DNA of 64,000 nt from positions 94,714 to 158,713 of the forward strand of contig CALXUN010000001.1 of NCBI GenBank assembly GCA_944391705.1. The letters are read 5' to 3'. The DNA comes from an uncultured Alphaproteobacteria bacterium (GTDB lineage: Bacteria > Pseudomonadota > Alphaproteobacteria > RF32 > CAG-239). Below are positions 1 to 7,423 of this stretch, one piece after another. A program made the translations under genes and the position numbers. Within the stretch, counting starts at the first letter, position 1. The number at the start of each line of letters is the position of its first letter. The notes beneath the pieces are model-generated. The model ran no database searches. It saw only the letters and a program-made list of their open reading frames with translations, and was not told the origin of the DNA.

Positions 1-1
1 T

Positions 2-652
2 CCGCAGGGCAATGCCACCACGTCAATGGGCATTGATAAAAAAGCCTGTGAGTATTCTTCTTATGATGTGTTGATTAATGGGCTTGATGCACAAAAGGCC
101 GTTAAAGCCTGCGAGATTCCAAATTTTTATCTGCTGCCGTCAACCCCGGGGTTAGCCGGTGCCGAAATCGAATTAATTGATGTCGCCGGGCGTGAGTTTG
201 TTTTGCGCCGTGCTTTGGAAAACTTGAAAGGAAAATATGATTATATTTTAATAGATTGCCCGCCTTCGTTAAACCTGATTACCATCAATGCCCTGGTGGC
301 ATCGGATTCTGTCATTATCCCGTTGCAATGCGAATTTTTGGCTCTGGAAGGTTTGACTGATTTGGTTAAAAATATCAATCAGATAAAGAAAACTTTTAAC
401 CCGGCGCTTAAAGTACAGGGCATTGTTTTAACCATGTTCGACCGCCGCAACAATTTAAGCGGCATGGTAGAAAAAGATGTCCGTCAGTATTTTGGTGATT
501 TGGTATATCAAACGGTAATTCCGCGGAGTGTACGCATATCCGAAGCGCCGTCGCACGGTAAACCGATTTTGATTTATGATTTTAAGAGTGTCGGTGCACA
601 GGCTTATATAAATCTGGCCAAAGAAGTATTAAAACGCGAAAAGGAGATATAA
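2..652 (+). CDS. parA: ParA/Soj chromosome-partitioning ATPase, 5' end outside window
   Basis: Deviant-Walker ATPase that works with ParB on parS-bound origins to segregate chromosomes in the cytoplasm. The frame is open from base 2 and enters with PQGNATTSMGID, the segment that normally follows the P-loop, so roughly the first 40 residues lie off the left edge. The second nucleotide-binding motif ILIDCPPSLN starts near base 245, and the family signature IPRSVRISEAPSHGKP precedes the C-terminus. The stop is two bases before the parB start, and the parB ribosome-binding site AAGGAG lies within the last codons of parA, so the two are translationally coupled. The ATG at base 26 is an internal methionine, not the real start. 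Identification is secure. Confidence 0.97.
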   Translation, partial: PQGNATTSMGIDKKACEYSSYDVLINGLDAQKAVKACEIPNFYLLPSTPGLAGAEIELIDVAGREFVLRRALENLKGKYDYILIDCPPSLNLITINALVASDSVIIPLQCEFLALEGLTDLVKNINQIKKTFNPALKVQGIVLTMFDRRNNLSGMVEKDVRQYFGDLVYQTVIPRSVRISEAPSHGKPILIYDFKSVGAQAYINLAKEVLKREKEI

Positions 653-654
653 AC

Positions 655-1539
655 ATGGCAGCCAATAACAAACACGGTTTGGGACGCGGTTTGGGCGCAT
701 TGTTCGGTGATGAAGAGTTGGAATTAGGCATGGACGGCATTGTCAGCGCCGACCGCCATACAATCAAAACGGTAAAAATTGAAGATTTAAAAGCCGGAAA
801 ATATCAGCCGCGGCAAAATTTTGATGCAGACGCAATAAAATCTTTGGCAGAATCAATCAAAGAAAAAGGTATACTGCAGCCGATTTTGGTACGTAAATCG
901 GGTGATAAATATGAAATCATTGCCGGTGAAAGACGGTATCGCGCCGCCAGGCAGGCGGGATTAACCGAGGTTCCTGTCATCGAAAAAGATATGGCCGATA
1001 ATGAAGTTTTGGAAGTCGCTTTGATAGAAAATATTGTCCGGCAGGATTTAACCGCCTTGGAAGAAGCGGCAGGTTTGGAACAATTAATAAAAGCATTTTC
1101 ATACACACAGGAAAAACTTTCGGAAATAATCGGCAAGTCACGCAGTTATATCACCAACAGTTTACGCCTTTTGGGATTACCAGAAGGGGTTAAATCTTTG
1201 TTAAATCAGCAAAAATTAACGGCCGGACATGCCCGGGCTCTGGTCGGCCGGGCTGATGCCGAACAACTGGCTCAAAAAATCGTCGCTGAGGGGCTAAATG
1301 TGCGTCAGGTTGAGGCGTTAGTCTCGGAAGAACGAGATTCCTCTCCAGAGTCAAAAAAACGGCCTTTACGTGAAAAGCCGCAAAAAGACGCTGATTTAAG
1401 TGAGATTGAAAACAGCCTGTCGCAGAAATACGGCCTGAAAGTGCAAATCAACACCGGTAAGAACGGCCGCGGCAAAATTGTGCTGGCCTATAAAGATTTA
1501 TCCCAGCTTGAAGCCATCATTGAAAAACTGGAAGCTTAA
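655..1539 (+). CDS. parB: ParB chromosome-partitioning protein
   Basis: parS-binding CTPase-type partition protein, 294 aa, normal for the family. The N-terminal LGRGLGALFGD (residues 9-19) is the conserved ParA-contacting motif. The ParB/Srx domain carries KYQPRQNF (49-56) and the nucleotide-binding box GERRYRAA (91-98), followed by ENIVRQDL (125-132). A helix-turn-helix lies at about 152-173 (KLSEIIGKSRSYITNSL). A charged linker and a small dimerisation domain end the protein. It is the second gene of a parAB operon. A strong hairpin 45 bases after the stop separates it from the convergent Cys-rich gene. No parS site was found by eye in the window. Confidence 0.97.
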   Translation: MAANNKHGLGRGLGALFGDEELELGMDGIVSADRHTIKTVKIEDLKAGKYQPRQNFDADAIKSLAESIKEKGILQPILVRKSGDKYEIIAGERRYRAARQAGLTEVPVIEKDMADNEVLEVALIENIVRQDLTALEEAAGLEQLIKAFSYTQEKLSEIIGKSRSYITNSLRLLGLPEGVKSLLNQQKLTAGHARALVGRADAEQLAQKIVAEGLNVRQVEALVSEERDSSPESKKRPLREKPQKDADLSEIENSLSQKYGLKVQINTGKNGRGKIVLAYKDLSQLEAIIEKLEA

Positions 1540-1581
1540 AATATCTTCCAAAAATAAATAGAACAATTTGTTGTAATAAAA

Positions 1582-1609
1582 AAAGGAACTCCCGATAGAG
1601 AGTTCCTTT
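1582..1609. terminator. Bidirectional terminator between parB and the Cys-rich gene
   Basis: Perfect stem GGAACTC/GAGTTCC (1585-1591 with 1600-1606), extended by AAA/TTT. On the minus strand it is followed by a run of seven T, which makes it a good intrinsic terminator for the gene at 1621-2928. On the plus strand the T tract is short, so termination of parB is weaker. Confidence 0.75.
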
Positions 1610-1620
1610 CCGCAATTAAA

Positions 1621-2928
1621 TCAACAATTGCGTGCAATTCCTGTATTTAGGTCGCTGGTAGCACAAGGGTTGGAATAGCTTTCACATATCCAATTATCTC
1701 TCTTGTTACTACATTTGCCATATATATATGTTGTTGGATCAGGATGTTTGGGCAGATTTACTTTGACACATTTGCATTGATTATTACCACTCATTGATTG
1801 GCATGCATCTCCAGGACCAGTACGTACACAAGATTTACATTCCTTACAATTAGTGTTATATGTATCACCCGTATATTGTGGTACTAATTTATATACCTCA
1901 GAGCAGGTTGTGTTACAAGTTTTAGCGGTACATTTACCCATGGTAGTATCACCCGAAACACAAGTTGCAAAGTTCCAGCCTTCCGGATGCCCGTTTGATG
2001 TACAATCGTTGACACTTTGCTTTGAAGCCGAATAGCCGTCACAGGTTTTAGCCACGCAGAGTTTGCATTGAGCGTTCATCGGGTCGGTTGTTGAGCCGAG
2101 CGTCCAGCCGGTTGCGCCGGTCGTTCCGCATTCGGCAACCGTTTTGGCATATCCGGTCGAGCAGGAATTTGTCACGCATTTATAACAGCCGGCATAAGCC
2201 GTTGTTTTATCAAGCATCCAGTTGCCGCTGCCGCAGTTGGCGACGCTGGTGGCATAACCGCTCGGACAGCTGACGCATTTATAACACATGCTGTTACCGG
2301 CATACGCTTCCGTGGCCTGTGCCACTTTGCCGCCGCTGCAGGTTTTGTTTGTTGACGTTCCGGAAGGACATGTCCTTTCTACGCATTTATAACAGCCGCT
2401 GTCATCTTTGTCATTGGCGTCAAGTTTCCAGCCGGTTTCATGAAACGTTGTCACAATCGAGCCAAAATCGCCCCCGATTATCCCGCCGGGCAGCGTTGTT
2501 CCTGTCGTGGCTGCCGAAGAAGCAAGATTGGAAGAAGCTGCATTTGCTGAGCTCATATTTTGCGTAGCAGTTACACCACCGACAGAGACCCCGCCGATTG
2601 AACCACCTGGAATAACACCAATACTTCCGCCTGTGCCGGGTTTAACAGTTGCCAACGGGTTACATCCGGCAGTTGTCCTGGCGTATCCTTGGGTACAGGC
2701 CTGTTCGCCTTCGGTGACACATCTTTTGTAAGAAGTATCGAAAGGGCAGTAAAGATAATGATCACAGCCGGAAACATCGTCTTTGGAATAACCTAAGGTT
2801 TCACAATCCCCGGCGGGATTTGTGTTGGTACAGGAGCTGGTACCGCCGTAGTCGTTGATACAAGTCAGAGCGTTTGCCGAACCAGCAATAACCAGCCCGG
2901 AAACCAGGGTTAAAGTAAAATTGCGCAT
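1621..2928 (-). CDS. Secreted Cys-rich repeat protein
   Basis: 435 aa with a clear signal peptide (residues 1-20, ending SANA before LTC), so it is exported. The mature protein has dozens of cysteines in repeated modules: CYKCV at 179-183, 215-219 and 248-252, CKLCV at 288-292 and CKEC at 361-364. Each CYKCV module is followed by a C-P-S-G-Y/T-like segment and a Trp-containing GxW(M/T)L stretch. A low-complexity Gly/Ser/Ala/Val linker (about 97-160) splits the N-terminal Cys cluster from the repeats. The spacing suggests disulfide-bonded small modules on the surface or in the envelope. No enzyme motif is visible. A related Cys-rich frame opens at the right end of the window. Its start has an SD (GAGGATTTT) and a near-consensus promoter. 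I do not recognise a named family. Confidence 0.85.
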   Translation of the reverse strand: MRNFTLTLVSGLVIAGSANALTCINDYGGTSSCTNTNPAGDCETLGYSKDDVSGCDHYLYCPFDTSYKRCVTEGEQACTQGYARTTAGCNPLATVKPGTGGSIGVIPGGSIGGVSVGGVTATQNMSSANAASSNLASSAATTGTTLPGGIIGGDFGSIVTTFHETGWKLDANDKDDSGCYKCVERTCPSGTSTNKTCSGGKVAQATEAYAGNSMCYKCVSCPSGYATSVANCGSGNWMLDKTTAYAGCYKCVTNSCSTGYAKTVAECGTTGATGWTLGSTTDPMNAQCKLCVAKTCDGYSASKQSVNDCTSNGHPEGWNFATCVSGDTTMGKCTAKTCNTTCSEVYKLVPQYTGDTYNTNCKECKSCVRTGPGDACQSMSGNNQCKCVKVNLPKHPDPTTYIYGKCSNKRDNWICESYSNPCATSDLNTGIARNC

Positions 2929-2965
2929 AATAAAATCCTCACACTTTTATATTACGTCACTTATA

Positions 2966-2994
2966 ATTATATCAGGATTTTTTTTATTTTGCAA
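2966..2994 (-). promoter_or_regulatory. Sigma-70 promoter for the Cys-rich gene
   Basis: On the minus strand, TTGCAA (2994-2989), a 17-base spacer and a perfect TATAAT (2971-2966). The predicted transcript starts near 2959, about 30 bases before the ATG at 2928. Confidence 0.7.
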
Positions 2995-3014
2995 TAACAA
3001 AAGATTTTGTAATT

Positions 3015-4259
3015 TTAAGGATTTTGATTCTGTTGTATAAACATTTTTGCAATGTCGGCAAGTTGCTGGTAATTAAGCCTAAAATCACTTGCTATCCATT
3101 CATTTTTTAATATGCTGAGCATTTTTCCGATTTTTCCTTTATCGGCAATACCAAGTTCAATCAAGTCACTGCCGGAAATCGGAAATTGAGGAATTTCCAT
3201 ATTTTCAATCCGGGAAAACGTTTCGGTTAACGGTAAATCTTTAATCTGTTTTTGCGCCAGGTCAAATAAAATTTTATCTTTGCAAAACTGTTTTCCATGT
3301 AGATAAATACCCTTTTTTAGCGCTTTTTCATCAGTTGCCTGCCGGCAGTCAAAATCATACTTTGCCCAATTAACCAGCCGCGTTTTTTGTTCTTTTGCCA
3401 GATGCAGACGCATGGCCAGATTTAAAGCCAGATTTTCATCCGGTCGGTAAAGAATATAAAGCCGCCGTAAAGCATCCGGTTCCAAATGGTTTTGTAAGAT
3501 AATGTCTGATAATTGTTGTAAATCATCCAAATGTTCGGAAACCGGCAAAATGTAGCTTAAAATATCATTTTCAAAAATTATGCGTAATGTATCAACAACC
3601 TTTGGTGTCAACAGGATTTTAAACAATTCATCGCGTACTTGTTCAATCGCAACATCTTTTAACAAATCTCTGTTTTCAACACAGGCTTTAAGTGATTTTA
3701 AATCCGGCGCCTGTTTGCCGAAAATCGAATAAAAACGGAAAAAACGCATAATTCGGATATGGTCTTCTTTAATCCGGTCTTCGGCATTGCCGATAAATCG
3801 GATAACTCCCTCTTCCAAATCGCTTATGCCGTTATAATAATCAAAAACGTTTCCTTTTTCATCGGCGTAAACGGCATTGATTGTCAAATCGCGTTTGGAA
3901 GCATCGGCAATCCAGTCATCGGTGAAATCAAACTCTGAGTTTAAGGCATAGCCTTTGCGTTCTTTATGCAAGGAAGAAACTTCAACAATTTTGTTGTTGA
4001 TAACCACGCCGGTGGTGGCAAATTTTATACCGATTGGAACGGTTTTCAAACCGGCTTCCTGACAGGCCTCAACCAGTTCATCCGGGGTTAAGTCCGTGGC
4101 CAAATCAATCTCAAAACCTTTCATCCCGGCCAAAACATCGCGCACAGCACCGCCGACAAACCGCAATATACCGCCATGGCTGGCAACGGCTTGGAATAAT
4201 TTTAAAATACTTTTATCGGTAATGATTTTATTAATATCCAGATATTCCGGCCGAATCAT
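3015..4259 (-). CDS. cca: CCA-adding tRNA nucleotidyltransferase / poly(A) polymerase family
   Basis: Class II nucleotidyltransferase that adds or repairs the CCA end of tRNA; poly(A) polymerases share the fold. With the ATG at 4259 the protein has 414 aa. GGAVRD is at 36-41, the metal-binding pair EIDLATD at 50-56, the RDLTINA motif at 123-129 and EDHIRIMRFFRF at 165-176. I prefer 4259 because GGAG lies eight bases upstream of it; an in-frame ATG at 4322 has no SD and would add 21 unconserved residues. No HD phosphohydrolase signature is evident in the C-terminal half. The gene stands alone on the minus strand. In alphaproteobacteria such genes usually encode the CCA enzyme, but sequence alone does not exclude polyadenylation activity. 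Confidence 0.9.
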   Translation of the reverse strand: MIRPEYLDINKIITDKSILKLFQAVASHGGILRFVGGAVRDVLAGMKGFEIDLATDLTPDELVEACQEAGLKTVPIGIKFATTGVVINNKIVEVSSLHKERKGYALNSEFDFTDDWIADASKRDLTINAVYADEKGNVFDYYNGISDLEEGVIRFIGNAEDRIKEDHIRIMRFFRFYSIFGKQAPDLKSLKACVENRDLLKDVAIEQVRDELFKILLTPKVVDTLRIIFENDILSYILPVSEHLDDLQQLSDIILQNHLEPDALRRLYILYRPDENLALNLAMRLHLAKEQKTRLVNWAKYDFDCRQATDEKALKKGIYLHGKQFCKDKILFDLAQKQIKDLPLTETFSRIENMEIPQFPISGSDLIELGIADKGKIGKMLSILKNEWIASDFRLNYQQLADIAKMFIQQNQNP

Positions 4260-4363
4260 CCTTGAAGCTCCAAAAAGATTCAAATATTTGCTTTCTTTTA
4301 ACAGTTTAAATTTATAATGCAATCAATATTTTCATCAAAACAGGGATATGTGGGTATTTTAAA

Positions 4364-4870
4364 ATGTTTAAGTATTTATTTTTGAGTGTTTTTTTATTCG
4401 CCGGCAGTGCCTATGCCATGGAAGCGCCGCGTTTAATCGGTGAGTACGGCGATTGGGCGGCTTATACCTATAAAGAAAACGGAAAAAATGTTTGTTACAT
4501 GGCCTCCACGCCAAAGCGCGATGAAGGTAAGTATACCCGCCGCGGTGATATTTATGCAGTCATAACCCATCGCCCGGGTGAAAACAGTTTTGATGTTTTT
4601 AATCTGGTTGCCGGTTATACATACAAAAAAAATGCCAAAGTAACCGTTAAAATCGGAACACAGACTTTTGACAAGTTTTTTACCGACGATGACAAAGCCT
4701 GGACATATACCGAAAAAGACGATCAGGCACTGGTTGCAGCTATGAAACGCGGCGAGCGCATGATTGTTGACGGTGTATCTTCCCGCGGCACCAAAACCAA
4801 AGACACTTATTCGCTTTCCGGTTTTACCCGGGCATATAAAGCAATAAGCGCCAAATGCGGTAAAAAATAA
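4364..4870 (+). CDS. IalB-like (invasion-associated locus B) periplasmic protein
   Basis: 168 aa with a signal peptide (1-18, cut after AYA). The mature part matches the IalB family in layout: GEYGDWAAYTY near the N-terminus, a lone Cys44, a central beta-rich segment and a second cysteine (Cys165) four residues from the end, which could form a disulfide with Cys44. IalB-type proteins are common in alphaproteobacteria. The name comes from Bartonella, where the protein aids erythrocyte invasion, but in free-living species the role is unknown, so no virulence function is implied. The stop TAA overlaps the ATG of rlmN by one base, indicating coupled translation. Confidence 0.85.
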   Translation: MFKYLFLSVFLFAGSAYAMEAPRLIGEYGDWAAYTYKENGKNVCYMASTPKRDEGKYTRRGDIYAVITHRPGENSFDVFNLVAGYTYKKNAKVTVKIGTQTFDKFFTDDDKAWTYTEKDDQALVAAMKRGERMIVDGVSSRGTKTKDTYSLSGFTRAYKAISAKCGKK

Positions 4871-5943
4871 TGGTTGAAAAAACAGAACTTATCGGTTTAA
4901 GCAAGACCGAACTGGAACAAAAACTTGCAGATATGGGCGAAAAGCCGTTTCGCGCCAAACAATTGTGGCAGTGGCTTTATTTTCACGGTGAAACTGATTT
5001 TGATAAGATGAGCAATCTTTCTAAAGCGTTACGCCAAAAACTTAAAGAGCATTTTAGCATAACCCGTCCGAAGATTGTAACGGAACAACTTTCCAAAGAC
5101 AAAACCCGTAAATGGCTTTTGGAATTTCAAGACGGCCAGCGGGTAGAAATGGTTTATATTCCCGAAGACGGCCGTGGGGCCGTGTGTCTTTCAACACAGG
5201 TCGGCTGTGCCGTCGGCTGCAGATTTTGTCATACCGGCAGTCAGAAACTGACGCGGAATTTAACAGCCGGTGAAATCGTCGGTCAGTTTATGGTGGCGCG
5301 CGATACTTACGGCGAATGGCCGAGTCCGACCGATGAAACACGTTATTTATCAAATATTGTCGTTATGGGTATGGGAGAGCCTCTGCATAATCCGGATAAC
5401 GTTATTAAAGCCTTAAATATTTTAACTGACGGCGACGGCATTGCCATATCCCGGCGGCGGGTGACCATGTCTACATCCGGCATTGTTCCAAAAATTGTGC
5501 CGGTCTTACAAGCAACCGGCGTTCGTCTGGCTGTTTCTTTGCATGCCCCGAATAATCAAATTCGTTCAAAAATTATGCCGATAAACGACCGATATCCGAT
5601 AGAGGAAATCTTAAAGGCCTGCCGGGAATATCAGAATAACGACGGCAGCCGCTATATTACCTTTGAATATTTAATGTTAGACGGATTGAATGATTCTTTG
5701 GAAAATGCCCGGGAATTGGTTATGCTGATGAAAAAGTACAAGTTACGTGCTTCTTTTAACCTGATACCTTTTAATCCCTGGCCGGGATGTCTTTTTAAGC
5801 CAAGCCCTTCCGGACAGGTTAAGGCATTTGCTGATATTTTGGAAAAAGCCGGTTTTGCTGCGCCGGTACGCGTGGCGCGCGGCCAGGATATATTGGCTGC
5901 CTGCGGACAGTTAAAGTCACAAAAGGATAAAATCGAAGCTTGA
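4870..5943 (+). CDS. rlmN: Dual-specificity 23S rRNA/tRNA adenine-C2 methyltransferase
   Basis: Radical SAM enzyme that methylates A2503 of 23S rRNA and A37 of some tRNAs. It has 357 aa, the usual length. The CxxxCxxC cluster motif is CAVGCRFC (Cys113, 117, 120). GMGEPLHNPDNV provides the SAM-binding GxGE region. The resolving/methylated cysteine is in DILAACGQL (Cys345), matching the two-cysteine mechanism that separates RlmN from Cfr-like relatives lacking this context. The N-terminal helical domain (ELEQKLADMGEKPFRAKQLW) is also typical. It follows the ialB-like gene with a one-base overlap. Confidence 0.97.
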   Translation: MVEKTELIGLSKTELEQKLADMGEKPFRAKQLWQWLYFHGETDFDKMSNLSKALRQKLKEHFSITRPKIVTEQLSKDKTRKWLLEFQDGQRVEMVYIPEDGRGAVCLSTQVGCAVGCRFCHTGSQKLTRNLTAGEIVGQFMVARDTYGEWPSPTDETRYLSNIVVMGMGEPLHNPDNVIKALNILTDGDGIAISRRRVTMSTSGIVPKIVPVLQATGVRLAVSLHAPNNQIRSKIMPINDRYPIEEILKACREYQNNDGSRYITFEYLMLDGLNDSLENARELVMLMKKYKLRASFNLIPFNPWPGCLFKPSPSGQVKAFADILEKAGFAAPVRVARGQDILAACGQLKSQKDKIEA

Positions 5944-5966
5944 CAAAAAATGTTTTGTGTGTCAAG
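5939..5966. promoter_or_regulatory. Inverted repeat downstream of rlmN
   Basis: CTTGACA (5939-5945) is mirrored by TGTCAAG (5960-5966) around a 14-base A/T/G-rich centre. No T tract follows, so it is not a classical terminator. The left arm contains a perfect -35 hexamer TTGACA, but no convincing -10 follows at the right distance. It may be an operator or a partial promoter for the small gene at 5995. Confidence 0.3.
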
Positions 5967-5994
5967 TTGTGAAAGCAAATAAAATTATTTATAT

Positions 5995-6426
5995 ATGGAT
6001 AAAACTAAGACTAAGACAAAGCTGCCTTTAACGGTTTTGTATGAAAGCTGTGAGTCTTGGTATCTTGAAAATTCCAAACCGGTTGCTGTCTTTCTTAAAA
6101 CAGATGAAGTGGCGGTTTATATTAAAGATTTACCCAAGATGCCGTGGAAAGAAGCCAGCAGAATGTGCTATGAAATGGATGTTGCCAATCTGTACTGGCA
6201 TATCCCGAACACAAAGCAATTGCAGCTGTTGCTTGATTGTCGGGAGGAGCTTGACCAGACATTACAGATGTTAAATTTTCCGCCTTTACGCAATAAAAAA
6301 TATTGGGGGCGTGAAAAAGTGGATTTTGATATTCGTCTGGGAATTGATTTTTCTTTGGCGCGGGAAGTGTATATTGAAGAGTGCCAATATGCGTTTACCC
6401 GTCCGTTTTTACGATTAGGTTATTAA
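5995..6426 (+). CDS. Conserved-looking small protein of unknown function
   Basis: 143 aa, soluble, with no signal peptide or membrane segment. It is aromatic-rich with a clear Trp/Tyr pattern: YESCESWYLENSKPVAVF near the N-terminus, then IKDLPKMPWKEASRMCYEM, then NKKYWGREKVDFDIR in the second half and TRPFLRLGY at the end. I do not recognise the family. No SD is visible before the ATG. The codon use looks like that of neighbouring genes. It ends directly in a strong bidirectional terminator, which supports it as a real terminal gene of this plus-strand block. Confidence 0.65.
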   Translation: MDKTKTKTKLPLTVLYESCESWYLENSKPVAVFLKTDEVAVYIKDLPKMPWKEASRMCYEMDVANLYWHIPNTKQLQLLLDCREELDQTLQMLNFPPLRNKKYWGREKVDFDIRLGIDFSLAREVYIEECQYAFTRPFLRLGY

Positions 6427-6456
6427 AAAACTCCTTAAATAATTAAGGAGTTTTTT
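6425..6456. terminator. Bidirectional intrinsic terminator
   Basis: Perfect 14-bp palindromic hairpin AAAAAACTCCTTAA/TTAAGGAGTTTTTT around loop ATAA. It gives a T tail on both strands and serves the convergent genes at 5995-6426 (+) and 6494-7423 (-). Confidence 0.9.
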
Positions 6457-6493
6457 GGTTTTAAAAGCTGTATAAATCTGTTTACAAAAGATT

Positions 6494-7423
6494 CTAAAGG
6501 TCGCATTTGCCGTCAATGGCATAATCCAGACGGTTTTCATGCAATCCGTAAGGATCCTGATGAATAATGACTTGTGCACCGGGAAAAGCCTGTTTAATCT
6601 TTTCTTCGACATTATCCGTCAGTTCGTGTGTTTTGTTGAGGGTTAAGTTTCCGTCCAGCTCCAAATGAATTTCAAAAAAATATGCACCTCCCAAATCACG
6701 CGAACGAAAATCGTGGTAACCGTCTATGCCTTCGCTGTTAACAACTATATCAATAACTTTCTGCCTGATATCTTCGCTTAATTCCCGGTCGGTCAGCGCA
6801 GAAACCGCTTCGGCGGCAATTTTATAGGCATTGTAAATCAAATAAGCTGAAATAACGAAAGCCGTTAAGATGTCAAACCAACCGATGTGAAAATATTTAA
6901 CAACAATAAGCGAAAGAACGATTGAAATGTTTGTCAGCACATCAACCGTATAATGAGCGCTGTCGGCGGCAATGGCCGGCGAGGACGTTTTCCGGGCGAC
7001 ATATTTTTGGAAAACAATCAGCAAAATTGTTGCTGACAAACTCAAAAGCATGATAACAATGCCAAGTCCGGGCTTTTCCATAGGTTTTGGCGTTATAAGC
7101 CGGCTAATTCCGTCATACATGACAAACAATCCGGATCCGGCAATAAAAGCTGATTGTACCAAAGCGCTGATAGATTCGGCTCGGCCGTAGCCGTAACGAT
7201 GTTCCTGACTTGCTGGCCTGGTTGAAAAATGGATGGCAACATAAGAAACAGATGACGCAAACACATCGGCCAGGCTGTCTATCAACGATGATAAAATCGC
7301 CAAAGATCCCGTATAGAAAGCACCGAAAATTTTTAAAAGGCATAACCCGCCTGAAAGCATAATGCTGGCGGTGGCTGCGGCTTTTTTCAGCCGGTTATGA
7401 TGTTCATTTAAATTTTGCGGCAT
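6494..7423 (-). CDS. Cation diffusion facilitator (FieF-like) metal exporter
   Basis: 309-aa inner-membrane antiporter of the CDF family, expected to export divalent metals such as Zn, Fe or Mn. It has six predicted membrane segments and a cytoplasmic C-terminal domain (about 215-309). The transport site is present: Asp49 and Asp53 in SLIDSLADVFASS, and Asp154, His157 and Asp161 in AADSAHYTVDVLTN. This DD-HD pattern matches FieF/YiiP. The RxASxEHRYGYGRAE segment (69-83) is typical. Its 5' end overlaps the 3' end of the upstream ABC fusion gene by 20 bases, so it belongs to the same minus-strand operon. The metal cannot be decided from sequence. Confidence 0.93.
   Translation of the reverse strand: MPQNLNEHHNRLKKAAATASIMLSGGLCLLKIFGAFYTGSLAILSSLIDSLADVFASSVSYVAIHFSTRPASQEHRYGYGRAESISALVQSAFIAGSGLFVMYDGISRLITPKPMEKPGLGIVIMLLSLSATILLIVFQKYVARKTSSPAIAADSAHYTVDVLTNISIVLSLIVVKYFHIGWFDILTAFVISAYLIYNAYKIAAEAVSALTDRELSEDIRQKVIDIVVNSEGIDGYHDFRSRDLGGAYFFEIHLELDGNLTLNKTHELTDNVEEKIKQAFPGAQVIIHQDPYGLHENRLDYAIDGKCDL

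Noticed and set aside
1900-2420. Repeated modules considered as a CRISPR array
   Set aside because: The repeats are coding (CYKCV modules), differ in length and sequence and have no constant repeat/spacer pattern.
2088-2567. Plus-strand frames opposite the Cys-rich gene
   Set aside because: They are shadows of the repeats; the opposite strand has a signal peptide, SD and promoter.
4364-4870. IalB-like gene as evidence of an invasive pathogen
   Set aside because: The family is widespread in nonpathogenic alphaproteobacteria; the name reflects Bartonella only.
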